Assembly: GCF_013366925.1 (NCBI RefSeq) | Contig: NZ_JAALDK010000003.1 | Coordinates: forward strand, 248,001 to 312,000 | DNA: 64,000 nt | Source of the DNA: Paraburkholderia youngii | GTDB lineage: Bacteria; Pseudomonadota; Gammaproteobacteria; Burkholderiales; Burkholderiaceae | Direction of reading: 5' to 3' | Translations under genes and position numbers: made by a program | Part shown: piece after piece, positions 8,523-18,901 of the stretch | Numbering within the stretch: the stretch's first letter is position 1 | How the letters are laid out: every line of letters begins with the position of its first letter | The notes under the pieces: generated by a model | What the model saw: the letters and a program-made list of their open reading frames with translations, nothing else | What the model was told of the DNA's origin: nothing | Database searches by the model: none

Positions 8523-9800
8523 ATGGACTCGGGCAACACGATGAAAGCGCCGGGACTGCGCCGACTGCTGGTCGATAGCATCGGCCCCGTCGCGGCAATC
8601 TCGCTCGCGCAGCTGTTCGGCACGGCGTTGTGGTTCAGCGCGAACAGCACCGCCGCCGACCTGATGAAGCTGTGGCACGCGAGCGCAGCCGATATCGGCT
8701 GGCTGACAAATGCAGTCCAGCTTGGATTCATTCTCGGCACGCTCATCATCTCGTTGAGCAGCGCGGCCGACCGCTTCCGCGCAAGCAGCATCTTCGTGTG
8801 CAGCGCGCTTGCTGGTGCGATCCTCAAATCTTGGTTTTGCGTGGCTCCCGGCGGGGCTCGTGAGCGGCGGCGTGTACCGGTTCGGCGTGGGCGTCTGTCT
8901 TGCCGGGATTTATCCGATGGGGATGAAGCTCATCGTCGGCTGGGCGCCGAAGCGCACGGGTCAGGCATTGGCGCAACTCGTTGCGATGCTCGTGCTGGGT
9001 ACGGCGCTACCACATGCGATGCGCGTTATGGGCACGGGCATTCAGTGGCAGCTCATCATCTCTGCGTCATCTCTGCTGGCTGTGGGCGGTGCGATCGTTA
9101 TTGGGACATTGGGAGAAGGGCCGCATTCTGCGGTCAGGGTGCGCGCGCATCCGGCGGGGTTGCGCCAGCGGGAACTCAATCCTCTGTGATCGACGCGTTC
9201 CGCATCCCGTCATTCCGGGCGGCAACGTTCGGCTATTTCGGTCACATGTGGGAGTTGTACACCTTCTGGATTGCCGTGCCGCTGCTGGTTTCCCATTCGT
9301 CTCTCGTAACACGTTTTCCCGCAATCGGCGTGCCGGCGATGTCGTTCGCGATTATCGGCATGGGGGCCGTCGGCTCACTGGCGGGCGGTGTGCTGTCGCG
9401 ACACATTGGAAGCGCGAAGGTGGCAACAGGCGCACTCGCGATATCGGGCTTTTGCTGTCTGACCTTTGCGCTCGGTTGGCGCTTCCTCTCGCCTGATTGG
9501 CTGGCCTTGCTCATGGCGATATGGGGTGCAACCGTCGTCGCCGATTCGCCCCAGTTCTCCGCGCTGGCCGCGAGGGCGTGTCCGCCTGATCTCGTAGGGA
9601 GCGCACTTGCCATCCAGAACTCGATCGGATTCGCCGTGACGGTGGTGTCGATCGCGATCACGACGTCGCTCTTCGAACGCGTCGGCCTGGACGCGACCTG
9701 GCTGCCGTTTCCCGGCCCCGTGCTCGGACTGGCCGCGTTCGCTGCCATGTCGCGACACACCCGTGCATCGGTGAGAACCTTCGGGATGCCCCGCGGCTGA
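8523..9800 (+). pseudogene. MFS transporter with two compensating frameshifts
   Basis: The protein is a 12-helix major facilitator. The first frame (SIGPVAAISLAQLFGTALWF, GWLTNAVQLGFILGTLI) gives way at about 8820 to a second frame (LVSGGVYRFGVGVCLAGIYP, GWAPKRTGQALAQL), which returns to the first frame at about 9160-9190 (FGYFGHMWELYTFWIAVPLL). The reconstructed chain is full-length for the family. As written it would not be translated. The substrate is unknown. It sits between the TPR gene and a LysR regulator on the same strand. Confidence 0.7.
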
Positions 9801-9811
9801 AGGAGCAAGTT

Positions 9812-10720
9812 ATGCTAGATCTACAGTATCTGTCGATCGTTATGGAAGTCGACCGTCTCGGCAGAGTGACGGCCGCCGCCGAACGTTTGAATGTGACGCA
9901 GTCCGCGCTGTCACATATGGTCCGGAAGTTCGAAGAGCGACACTGCGTCAAGTTGTGGACGAAGAACGGCCGCGGATTGCGTTTCACACATGCGGGCGAA
10001 TATTTGCTGGGACTCGCGGAACGCGTGATCCCGCAGATGGAACACACCGAGCGATCGCTGACCAATTTCGCTGAAGGTCGCCGTGGAGCGTTGCGTGTGG
10101 GAATGGAGTGTCATCCATGCCAGAAGTGGTTGACGCGCCTGACGCCTCATTATCTGGCCGCGTGGCCTGACGTCGATTTCGACGTGCGTACCGCTTTCCG
10201 CTTCGACGGCGTCGCTGCGCTGCTCGGCTACGAGATCGACATGCTGATCACGCCGGACCCCATCGACGTGCCTGACATCGTGTTCGCACCTGTTATTGAC
10301 TACGAACTGATGCTCGTCGTGCAGGACGAGCATCCGCTCGCCGCGCGCGAGTTTGCGCTGCCGCAGGATCTGATGAACGAGGAACTCATCACCGTTCCCG
10401 TCAGCCAGGAGCGTCTGGATATCTTCACGCGGTTTCTCGTGCCCGCGTATTGCACGCTGAAATATCACCGGACGGCGGAGCAGACCGAACTGATGCTGCA
10501 ACTCGTCGCAGCCGGACGCGGCGTGGCGGTGTTACCGGACTGGCTGGTGGCAGAAGAGGGCGAAGGGTTGCCGCTACGCGCCATCCGTCTGGGCGAACAG
10601 GGTATCAGTAAATGTATCAACGTAGGCGTGCGGAACGGAGAAGAGGAAATTGCTTACATTGCGGGGTTTCTCGATCTTGCGCGTGAGCTCGGCGTGACAA
10701 GTAGTCGTCACGTCGCGTAA
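9812..10720 (+). CDS. LysR-family regulator, MetR-like
   Basis: 302 residues. The N-terminal winged helix-turn-helix reads RVTAAAERLNVTQSALSHMV, followed by a periplasmic-binding-type effector domain. The segment RVGMECHPCQKWLTRLTP closely resembles the RIAIECHSC region of MetR, the homocysteine-responsive activator of methionine genes. Whether homocysteine is the ligand here is inference. AGGAGC precedes the ATG, and the gene starts 11 bp after the MFS stop, so it may regulate that transporter operon. Confidence 0.85.
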   Translation: MLDLQYLSIVMEVDRLGRVTAAAERLNVTQSALSHMVRKFEERHCVKLWTKNGRGLRFTHAGEYLLGLAERVIPQMEHTERSLTNFAEGRRGALRVGMECHPCQKWLTRLTPHYLAAWPDVDFDVRTAFRFDGVAALLGYEIDMLITPDPIDVPDIVFAPVIDYELMLVVQDEHPLAAREFALPQDLMNEELITVPVSQERLDIFTRFLVPAYCTLKYHRTAEQTELMLQLVAAGRGVAVLPDWLVAEEGEGLPLRAIRLGEQGISKCINVGVRNGEEEIAYIAGFLDLARELGVTSSRHVA

Positions 10721-10931
10721 GGGCGTCAACTGGCCACGCTGCTCATTACCATCTTCATCATTGGATTGACCGCTCTGTCGCTCCGGCGGTGTTGTCTCGG
10801 TGCGCGTTCGGCCTATTTGCCTTTTTCACATGGCCCATCACGATCTGGCGTCGATGGAGTGCTCAAGCAGGAAGGGGGGCGCCGTCCGAGCGCCAGCAGA
10901 CCGAAAAGTACCACGGCGTTTGAAGCGTGGC

Positions 10932-11825
10932 CTACGGTTCAAGAATCTCGCTGATGCGCGAGAGCGCGTCGAGCGTATGCAGCAAATGTTCACGCATCGC
11001 TTCCGACGCTTCTTCGTTGCGCTCGTGTTCGAGCAGTTCCAGCAGATGCAGATGCTGCTTGGCGTGCTCGACATAACGTTCTCGATGCTGCATCGAACGA
11101 TACGACAGCAGACGGCGCACGCGATTGACCCGTTTGATCGTGTCGATAAAGAAGCTGTTGCCCGATGCCTCGACCAGCGACTCGTGAAAGCGCACGCCGC
11201 GATCGTGCAACTGATCCGCCGTATCCGTTTCGATGCCACCTGCCAGCAGATGCTTCTCGACATCGCGGCAGCGCTCCAGCACCTTGCGTTCGAGCCGGTA
11301 TCCAGGCTCGAGCAGCGCCGCCGGTTCCAGCGCCAGGCGCAGCCGGTACGACTTCAGCAGACTGTCGGGTGTGGTCAGCATGGGCGAAAACTGCCAGCCG
11401 TAACCGGGCTTGCGCTCGGCCCAGCCTTCCTGCGCGACGCGTGCCATCACGGCCGTCAATTGCGCGCTCGTCAAGCCATAGCGCGTACGGATCAGCTGTT
11501 CCGAGAACTCGTCGGGTAACTGGCCTTTCAGACGGTCGTCCGCGATCTGGAAATACACGTTCGTCACGATATCCGTTTCGGTGAGGCCCAGTTCGTTCAC
11601 GACATCCGCGAGCGGTTCAACGACAGGCTTGGCGACGAAAAACCCGCGATTCTTCTCGCGCGTCAGGATGCCCTTCTCATGCAGCAAGGCCAGCGCCTCG
11701 TTGACGGGCGAGCGCGACACGCGCAGACGGTCGGCGAGCATCTGCGCGGGCAGATGCGCGCCGGCGTCGAGTCCTTCCGTCTTGATCAGTTCAACAATCT
11801 GGGTCGCAATGGATCGGTCGATCAT
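10932..11825 (-). CDS. GntR-family regulator with FCD-type effector domain
   Basis: 297 residues from ATG 11823-11825. The N-terminal winged helix reads QMLADRLRVSRSPVNEALAL. A second, atypical middle segment (YGLTSAQLTAVMARVAQEGW) precedes a helical FCD-like ligand domain (RLRLALEPAALLEPGYRLER; His residues in HDRGVRFHESL). Such proteins usually repress carboxylate metabolism genes. It lies 50 bp downstream of the aconitase gene on the same strand, and probably acts on the inverted repeats at 14503-14545 upstream of that gene. Confidence 0.85.
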   Translation of the reverse strand: MIDRSIATQIVELIKTEGLDAGAHLPAQMLADRLRVSRSPVNEALALLHEKGILTREKNRGFFVAKPVVEPLADVVNELGLTETDIVTNVYFQIADDRLKGQLPDEFSEQLIRTRYGLTSAQLTAVMARVAQEGWAERKPGYGWQFSPMLTTPDSLLKSYRLRLALEPAALLEPGYRLERKVLERCRDVEKHLLAGGIETDTADQLHDRGVRFHESLVEASGNSFFIDTIKRVNRVRRLLSYRSMQHRERYVEHAKQHLHLLELLEHERNEEASEAMREHLLHTLDALSRISEILEP

Positions 11826-11875
11826 GTGAGTCGTGCCTTCTGCCTTCTTATCGCGTGAACGCAGCGGCGGCGGGT

Positions 11876-14499
11876 CTAAGCCTCCTGCGTCAGCAAACTT
11901 TTCTGCAATATCAGCGGGATCACGCCGCCCGAACGGAGCAGCGCGCATTCGAGCTGCGTTTCGACGGCCGCGGTCGCCTCGATGGGTTGCACGCTGCCAT
12001 TGGCGCGAATCACGCGCACGGCAATCTTGCAACGAGGCGACAGCGTATCACCCGCGGCGTCGACTTCGAGCTTATCACCCGGCTGAAGATCGAGTGTGTC
12101 GGGGTTGACGCCGGGCGCAAGCCGCAGCGGCAGGATGCCCATGCCGATCAGGTTCGATCGATGGATGCGCTCGAAACTCACGGCCAGCACCGCGCGGACG
12201 CCGAGCAGCCGCTGACCCTTGGCCGCCCAGTCGCGCGACGAGCCCGTGCCGTAGCGCTCGCCCGCGACAAGTACGACGGCATCGCCGTCCTGCTGATAGC
12301 GCTGCGCGGCTTCGAAGATCGGCAGCACGTCACCGCTTGGCACGTGCAGCGTATGCGCGACGGGCATGCCGGGGCGCAGGCGGTTGACGAGTGTCCGGTT
12401 GTAGAAGGCGGCGCGCACCATCACTTCCCAGTTGCCGCGCCGCGAGGCGAACACATTTAGATCGTCGCGATCATCGCCGCACGAGACGAGGAAGTCGGCG
12501 ACGAAGCTGTTCTTGGGGATCGCGCTCGCAGGCGAGATGTGATCGGTTGTCACGTCGTCGCCGAGGACGAGCAGCGGATAAGCCGCGTAATGCCCCAACT
12601 GGCTACCCTCTGCGATCGAAGCGAACGGCGGGCGGCGCAGCGCCGTCGATGCCGGATTCCAAGGAAAGCGTGCACTGTCCGGCGCGTCGAGATCATGCCA
12701 CGCCGGGTTGCGGCTCGCGAGCGCGAAGGCGCGCGGATAGTCGTGAGGATCGGCGGCGGCGCGCAGCAGCGCGCCGACTTCTTCACGCGTTGGCCAGAGA
12801 TCGCGCAGATAGACGGGCTTGCCATCGGGTGTCTGCTGGATCGGCTCGACGCTCAGGTCGCGTTCGGCGTCGCCCGCAAGCGCAAAGGCAATCACGAGGA
12901 GCGGCGACATGATGAAACCGAGGTCGAGATCGGGATGAATGCGGCCGGGGAAATTGCGGTTGCCCGACAGCATCGCGACGGGATAGATGCTCTTCTGCGC
13001 GAGCGCCTCGCGGATCGGCGCCGTCAACGGTCCCGAGTTGCCAATGCAGGTCGTGCAGCCATACCCGACGATATTGAAGCCGACGGCCGACAGATCGTCG
13101 ATCAAGTTCGCACGTTCGAGATACGCGGCGGCGGCGGGCGAGCCAGGTCCAAGCGATGTCTTGACCCACGATGGCACCTTCAGGCCCAACGCGCGCGCTT
13201 TCCGAGCAAATAACCCAGCGGCGATCAGCAACGCGGCATCGGAGGTATTCGTGCAGCTCGTGATCGCGGCGATCGCGACGGGATGTTTCGGCATCGACGG
13301 ATGCTGCTCCGTTTGCGCGAAGCCGATCTTTGCAAGCGTCGCCGCTGTCTGCGAGTAGTCGAGCAGATCCTGCGGACGGCGCGGACCGGCGATATGCATG
13401 CCGATGCTGCCGAGGTCGATATCGATCGTGCGCGTAAAGCGCGGCTCGGCTTGCGGATCGAACCACAGACCTGCGTGCTGCGTGAACGCTTCGACGAGTC
13501 TCACGGATTGCTCCGAACGGTTCGTCGCGCGCAGATAGTCGAGCGTGTGCTGATCGGCAGGGAAAAAGCCCGTCGATGCGCCATATTCCGGCGCCATGTT
13601 CGCGACGACGGAGCGGTCGCCCGCAGTCAACGTCGCGACACCGGGACCGAAGAACTCGACGAACTCGCCCGACACGCCGATGGCGCGTAGCCGTTGCGTC
13701 ACGGTCAGCGCGAGATCGGTGGCGAGCACGCCTGGCCGCATCGCGCCCGTCAGCCGCACGCCGATCACATCGGGAATGCGCTGCATTATGGGCATGCCGA
13801 ACATCACCGTCTGCGCTTCCAATCCGCCCACGCCCCAGCCCAGCACACCGATGCCGTTGATCATCGGCGTATGGCTGTCGGTGCCGATCAGGGTATCGGG
13901 CACGGCCCACTGCTCGCCGTCGCGCTCGACTGTCGTGACGACGGTCGCCAGTTGCTCCAGGGTGATCGTATGCATGATCCCCGTGCCCGGCGGATGGATG
14001 CGCACACCCTTCAACGCCTTAGATGCCCAGCGCAGGAACTGTAGCGCTCCGCGTTCCGCCGCAATTCGAGCGCGAGGTTCTCAGGCGCTGCGTCCTTCTG
14101 CGCGAAGTACTCGACGGCGAGCGAATGATCGACGGACGAATCGACGGGCAACACGGGATTGAGCAACGCCGGATCCGCGCCCGCTTCCGCCAGCGCGTCG
14201 CGCATGCCGGCGATGTCGACCAGCGCCGGCGTGCTCGTCGTGTCGTGCATCAGCACGCGGTTGGGCTGGAACGCGATCTCGGCTTCGCTGGTCGCGCGCG
14301 CCGTCCACGCGAGGATGGCTTCGACGGCTCGCCGACGCTCTTCGCCGTCCATGTTGCGAACAACGTTCTCGAGCAGCAGCCGCATGACGACGGGTAATTC
14401 GCGGAGCCTGTCGCCGAACAATGCAGGCAGGTCGACAAAGCGATACGACACGCCATCGACGCTCAGGCGGGCTTCAGTGGGGCAGTAAGTGTTTTCCAT
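11876..14499 (-). pseudogene. acnA: Aconitate hydratase (AcnA type), one frameshift
   Basis: Interconverts citrate and isocitrate, or the analogous methylcitrate step, using a [4Fe-4S] cluster. From the ATG at 14497-14499 (MENTYCPTEARLSV) the frame runs to about 14045 (LELRRNAERYS), then shifts by one base and resumes with LKGVRIHPPGTGIMHTI to the stop at 11876. Cluster cysteines are visible in AITSCTNTSD and GYGCTTCIGNSGPL. The C-terminal swivelling domain (GSSRDWAAKGQRLLGVRAVL) is complete. A single missing T near 14043 explains the break, so this is either a recent pseudogene or a read error. The gntR gene follows 50 bp downstream. Confidence 0.85.
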
Positions 14500-14502
14500 G
14501 AC

Positions 14503-14545
14503 TGCATTTTTGCACTTCAAAAGGTAAAAATGCAATCTAGTGCAA
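14503..14545. promoter_or_regulatory. Inverted repeats between divergent acnA and lactonase genes
   Basis: Two nested inverted repeats are visible: TGCATTTTT (14503-14511) with AAAAATGCA (14526-14534), and TTGCAC (14510-14515) with GTGCAA (14540-14545). They lie 4 bp upstream of the acnA start codon and within the 78-bp divergent gap. An operator for the downstream GntR regulator is the natural inference. Confidence 0.5.
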
Positions 14546-14576
14546 ACCCCAGATACAATAAATGCGGAGACATCAC

Positions 14577-15392
14577 GTGAAGAAAACCGGTCATGACAGG
14601 GGTGGTTCACCGGACGAAGCGACCCCCGACGGAGCCCGGCGGCGCATCGTTCAGGGCGTCGCGGCGCTCGGCGTGCTGGCTGCTATCGGGCCCGTCGTAC
14701 GGTCGGTTTTCGCGGAGGAACAGGCGTTGCGCCAGACAGATCTCAAAGGAAAGAAACCCATGTTTGCTTATGTCGGATCGCGGACCACCCGCGAACGGAA
14801 TGCCCACGGCGAGGGCATCAGCGTCTATCACGTCAACACGGAAACGGGTGGACTCGAACTCGTCCAGCTCGTCAAAGACCTCGTCAATCCCTCGTTCCTC
14901 GCGCTGAGCGGCAACGGCGAGCGTCTCTACACCGTGCACGGCGACATGAGCGACATCAGCGCGTTCAAGGTCGACAAGGCGTCGGGCAAGCTGACCTTTC
15001 TGAACCGGCAAAGCACGCAGGGCAAGAACCCCGTGCACCTCGCGATCGATCCGTCGGGCCGCCATGTCGTCGTGTCGAATCACATCGGCGCAAGCCTTGC
15101 CGTGCTGCCGATCGCCGAAGACGGCTCGCTTCAGGAGTTGACCCAACTGGTTCACCTCGAAGGCCCGATCGGTCCGCATCGCGTCGAGCAGAAACAGGCC
15201 AAGCCGCACTTCAATCCGTTCGATCCGACGGGCGAATTCGTCATCGTGCCGGACAAGGGACTCGACCGCGTTTTCACGTTCCGTTTCAAGGACGGGCAAC
15301 TGATTCCTGCGACGCCCGCGTTCGTCGCATCGCGCGAAACGGCGGGGCCGCGTCACGTCGCGTTTCATCCGAAGGGAACGTATGCGTATGGG
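14577..15392 (+). pseudogene. Seven-bladed lactonase (YkgB/6-phosphogluconolactonase type), truncated
   Basis: Beta-propeller lactonase with an N-terminal twin-arginine-like export signal (RRRIVQGVAALGVLAAIGP), so probably periplasmic. Propeller repeats include ISVYHVNTETGGLELV, FLALSGNGERLYTVH and HLAIDPSGRHVVVSNH. The start is GTG 14577, with GGAGA 6 bases before it; an ATG 15 bp upstream lacks a ribosome-binding site. The frame loses similarity after HVAFHPKGTYAY at about 15390, where IS66 sequence begins. About a quarter of the propeller is missing. Confidence 0.75.
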
Positions 15393-16295
15393 CTTCTGTA
15401 CGAACGACGGCCACGCGCTCGTCGAGATCGGCGTTGAGATCAGCGAGCAACTCGATGTAATTCCGGCGCAGTTTCGCGTGCTCCAGCACCAGCGCGTCAA
15501 ATATGCGTGTCCATGCTGCGATCTCGGCATCAAGGTCACGCCTGCGCCGCCGCGTATCATCCCGCGTGGGCTGCTGAGTGAATCAGCGCTTGCGTGGATC
15601 GCCACCGGCAAGTATCAGTTCGGGATGCCACTGTACCGTCAGGCCGGACTGCTACGTCGTTTCGGCGGTGACATCTCGTCCAACACGATCGCCGCAAGCA
15701 TGGTACGCGTCGGTCTGGCGACTCAGCCGGTGATCAACCTGATGCGTGATGCGCTGCTCGACGCGGATCTGGTCTACTGCGACGAGACGACATTCCAGGT
15801 CCTGAAGGAGAAGGGGCGCAAGCCTCAAACGAAGAGCTACCTCTGGTCGCAGATGACCGATTCAGGACATCCGGTCCGCTGCTTCACGTACACGCCGGGA
15901 CGCCGCGCTCAGCTGGCCGACAAACTGTTCATGAGCGCGGTCCTGATGACCGATGGCTATGAGCCCTATAACAGCATCGCCGACCGATACCAGCTCGTGC
16001 ATCTTGGATGCTGGGTTCACTGCCGACGCTACTTCGTCAAGGCAGAAGAAAATGTGCCGAAAGCTGCGCGCTCGCCCGACCTGCTGGCCACACGCTTCAT
16101 CAAGCTGATCGGAAGGTTGTTCGTCGCTGAGGCACGCAGCGCGAAATGGGAAGCCAACCGGCGACAGCGATTGCGACGGCGATACAGTCCCCCGGCGTCG
16201 TGCCCAACAGCCTGCTCGGAAAGGCGCTAACTTATCTGCGCGAGCAATGGCCCAGCCTGATCCTCTACGTTGAGAACGGCAACTGGCCCATATCG
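15393..16295 (+). pseudogene. IS66 element 1: TnpC fragment
   Basis: Reads DGHALVEIGVEISEQLDVIP, ACPCCDLGIKVTP (zinc-finger cysteines), GKYQFGMPLYRQAGLLRRFG and DADLVYCDETTFQVL (a catalytic Asp). It then breaks at about 16185 with a deletion or frameshift and continues LLGKALTYLREQWP, ENGNWPISNN. The N-terminal part is missing because the element replaced the end of the lactonase gene. The C-terminal part stops precisely after the two Asn codons (NN) at the palindrome 16296-16337. Confidence 0.85.
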
Positions 16296-16337
16296 AACAA
16301 CGACTGTCATGCCGCTAGCGGCATGACAGTCGTTGTT
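16296..16337. repeat. 42-bp perfect palindrome at the joint of two IS66 genes
   Basis: The arms are 21 bp with no loop. The central 20 bp (TCATGCCGCTAGCGGCATGA) is identical to the centre of the palindrome at the left edge of the RIT element (31414-31449). The outer AACAAC/GTTGTT bases are the Asn-Asn codons of the two convergent tnpC genes. Confidence 0.95.
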
Positions 16338-17592
16338 ATCGGCTGGCACATGTCCATCGTCCAGATAGCGCGTAAGCGCCTCCCAACGTTTGAGGCTGTA
16401 GTCGAGTGCCGCGGCGACACCCGGATCCGTCCGGCACACGCTGCCGTTGCGTGAGCAGCCATGCATGGAGTTCGTCGGCGATGGGGCGAGCCCGCTCCTG
16501 ACGCACAAGACGTCTTCTATCGGGCTCGAGTTGTGCGGCGTCGCGTTCTACTTCGTACAACGCACCGAAGTATCGCAGCGCGGGCTCGGCCAGCTCGCTC
16601 TGGTGCTTGACGTGTAAATCAAAGAATTTACGGCGCGCGTGGGCCAGGCACCCGATCTCTGTGACCCCACTCCTGAAGCTGGACTTGTAGCCCCCGTAAT
16701 CGTCGCACGCCAGCTTGCCGCGCCACTCGCCCAGGAATGCGCGTGCATGTTCGCCGGCGCAGCTATCGGCGAAGTCATAGATCACCGCCTTCAGATCGGC
16801 GAACTGCGTGGTGCTGTACGCCCACAGATAGGCTCGATGGGTCTTGCCCTTTCCCGGGGCAAGCATCTGTACCGGCGTCTCGTCGGCATGCAGTACCGCG
16901 TGCTGCAATACCTCTTCGCGAAGCGCATCGACCAGGGGCTGCAGGCGCACGCCACACGCGCCAACCCAGCCGCCGAGCGTCGATTGCGCGATCGCCAGAC
17001 CCGCCCGCGCAAAGATGCGCTCCTGTCGATACAACGGCAGGTGATCGCTGTACTTGGCGACCAGCACCTGAGCGAGCAGACCGGTGGTCGGGATGCCCTT
17101 GTCGATCACGTGCGGCGGCACCGCAGCCTGCACCAGCGTCTCGCATGCCTTGCACGTCCATTTACCCCGGATGTGCCGCTCAACCGTGAACACGCCGGAC
17201 GTGTAATCCAGCGTCTCGCTGATGTCCTCGCCGATGCGAACGCGCTCGCAGCCGCACGTACAGATCGTACTGTCCGGCTCGTAATGAATGTCGGTACGTG
17301 GCAGTTCGGGAGGAAGCGGTTCACGCTTTGGCTGTTGCCGTGGTGTCCCTGCCTGCTCGCCGGACTTCAGCCCCTGCAGCTCGAGCCCGATTGCCGCCAG
17401 ATCCGCGTCGAGCGCTTCCTCGAGCAGGCTCAGTTGCTCCTTGTTGAGCTGCTCACTGCGCCTGCCGAACTGCTGCCGCTTGATGACCGAGAGTTCGTGC
17501 GTAAGCTGGTCGATACGTGTTTGCCGGTACTGCAACTCTCTTTCTTTCTCGGCGGCATCGATGCGAATCAACGCAACCACCCCTGCAGCCAC
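16338..17592 (-). pseudogene. IS66 element 2: TnpC, frameshifted and 3'-truncated
   Basis: IS66 DDE transposase. It has an N-terminal coiled-coil/leucine-zipper segment (LTHELSVIKRQQFGRRSEQL), a zinc finger (CTCGCERVRIGED with CKAC) and the catalytic segments HADETPVQML and KLACDDYGGYKSSF. The frame shifts at about 16420 (QRVPDGSG then VAAALDYSLKRWEALTRYLD) and ends at PADNN, exactly at the palindrome, so the catalytic Glu region (ENAIRPF in relatives) is absent. Confidence 0.85.
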
Positions 17593-17951
17593 GTTGCGCA
17601 GTCGCTCGCGGCCGACAGTGGCCAGCGCACCGTGATCGCCGTCGCGCCCCTGCGTACCTCGATCTCGATGTGCGTCGCCGCTGCAACACCATTCTGCATC
17701 TGCAGCGGCACAAATTCCGGCGACGAGACATTCAATTCCTGTCGGGCCGCTTCAGCGGCATCGCGTTCCTCCCGCGCCGCAACCCAGCTACGCAGCAGGT
17801 TGGCGTTCAACCGGTAATGCAGTGCCACGGCCGCAATCGACACATTCGGCTGCATTGCCGCCCGAATGACCGTCTCCTTGAATTCCTTGCTATGCCGCCG
17901 GCGCCGTGTCGGCTGCACCACATCCTGGACAACCTCGACTTCGTCCGTCAT
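17568..17951 (-). CDS. IS66 element 2: TnpA
   Basis: 127 residues from ATG 17949-17951. A helix-turn-helix of IS66/IS3 OrfA type reads FKETVIRAAMQPNVSIAAVA, LHYRLNANLLRSW, and the tail is a basic/beta segment (HIEIEVRRGATAITVRWPLS). It overlaps the following tnpC by 25 bp. No tnpB is present between them, so this is an IS66 variant lacking tnpB, or tnpB has been deleted. Confidence 0.8.
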   Translation of the reverse strand: MTDEVEVVQDVVQPTRRRRHSKEFKETVIRAAMQPNVSIAAVALHYRLNANLLRSWVAAREERDAAEAARQELNVSSPEFVPLQMQNGVAAATHIEIEVRRGATAITVRWPLSAASDCATWLQGWLR

Positions 17952-18028
17952 GTACACCTGTCCATTTAAAATTTGAATGGACATGATCGTCGGGCGGCAC
18001 GACTTGCCGATCAAGATGACTTCGCCGG

Positions 18029-18457
18029 GTGCTTACTCTCAAAGTCACGCACATCGACGAAGGCGGTAGGCGCTGCTTCGATCCCGACGGGAAACGACGG
18101 CTGATCGAGGCGTGCGAGAAACCCGGTGCATCGGTGGCTGGCCTGGCGCTCAAGGCTGGCGTGAACGCCAACCAGATGCGCAAGTGGATCATGCTGGAGC
18201 GCAGGGGGGCTCGGCGGAATTCGTACCCGTAGTGGAGGTAGCCGAACCGGATGCTGTGACGGCAAGCGCAAATCTGCGTTCGTCGCCTGCCGTGACGCTG
18301 GTGCTCAGGCCGCGCGAAGTCGTGCGAAGTTCGCCGGGCTCACCGTCACCGTCGCGCCTGGTGGCGCGACTTCCCAACGGGGGAGTCTCGAACTTGAGTG
18401 CAGCGGGCAGGATCCGGCATTGATCACGACGATGATTGACGCGTTGAGAAGCCGGTG
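18029..18457 (+). pseudogene. IS66 element 3: TnpA, two frameshifts
   Basis: Begins THIDEGGRRCFDPDGKRRLI and GVNANQMRKW (helix-turn-helix). It shifts frame near 18195 (GSAEFVPVVEVAEPDAVT) and again near 18380, ending with LECSGQDPALITTMIDAL, the normal IS66 TnpA tail. The stop overlaps the tnpB start. Confidence 0.8.
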
Positions 18458-18811
18458 ATGCTGCGCTTCGCCAACGACCTGCGCGTCTACCTGTATCGCG
18501 AACCGGTTGATTTCCGGTGTGGCCTCAACACCCTTGCTGTTCTGGTCGAGGAATCGATGCGGCTGGACCCGCTTGCCGGCGCCGTCTACGCGTTCCGCAA
18601 TCGTAAATGTGACAGGATCAAGCTCCTGCTGTACGAGCGCACTGGCTTCTGGCTGTTGCTGCGCCGGCTCGAGGAAGACCGTTTCGTGTGGCCGCGACGC
18701 GATGAGGAAGTGATCGAGCTGACAACGCAGCAGCTGCACTGGCTGTTGGACGGCATCGATATCGACGCGCTTCGCCGTCATCCTGTCCGTCATTACGAGC
18801 ACGCCGGTTAG
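18458..18811 (+). CDS. IS66 element 3: TnpB
   Basis: 117 residues reading MLRFANDLRVYLYREPVDFR and FRNRKCDRIKLLLYERTGFW, the signature of the IS66 Orf2/TnpB family (PF05717 type). The frame is intact. Its role in IS66 transposition is poorly understood. The ATG overlaps the tnpA stop, indicating translational coupling. Confidence 0.9.
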   Translation: MLRFANDLRVYLYREPVDFRCGLNTLAVLVEESMRLDPLAGAVYAFRNRKCDRIKLLLYERTGFWLLLRRLEEDRFVWPRRDEEVIELTTQQLHWLLDGIDIDALRRHPVRHYEHAG

Positions 18812-18901
18812 CCCGGCACGTTGCAGGTCAGTAACGCGACAGGCGCCTTTTACGGATTGACGTAAACCTGTAGCGCGCCGCGCTCCGCTATCCTGGAGCG
18901 C

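Noticed and set aside
14607-15611. 334-codon minus-strand frame antisense to the lactonase
   Set aside because: Antisense shadow in high-GC DNA that spans the lactonase/IS66 joint, so it cannot be an evolved gene.
16639-17817. 392-codon plus-strand frame antisense to IS66 TnpC
   Set aside because: Shadow of a clear transposase gene; composition dominated by Arg and Ala.
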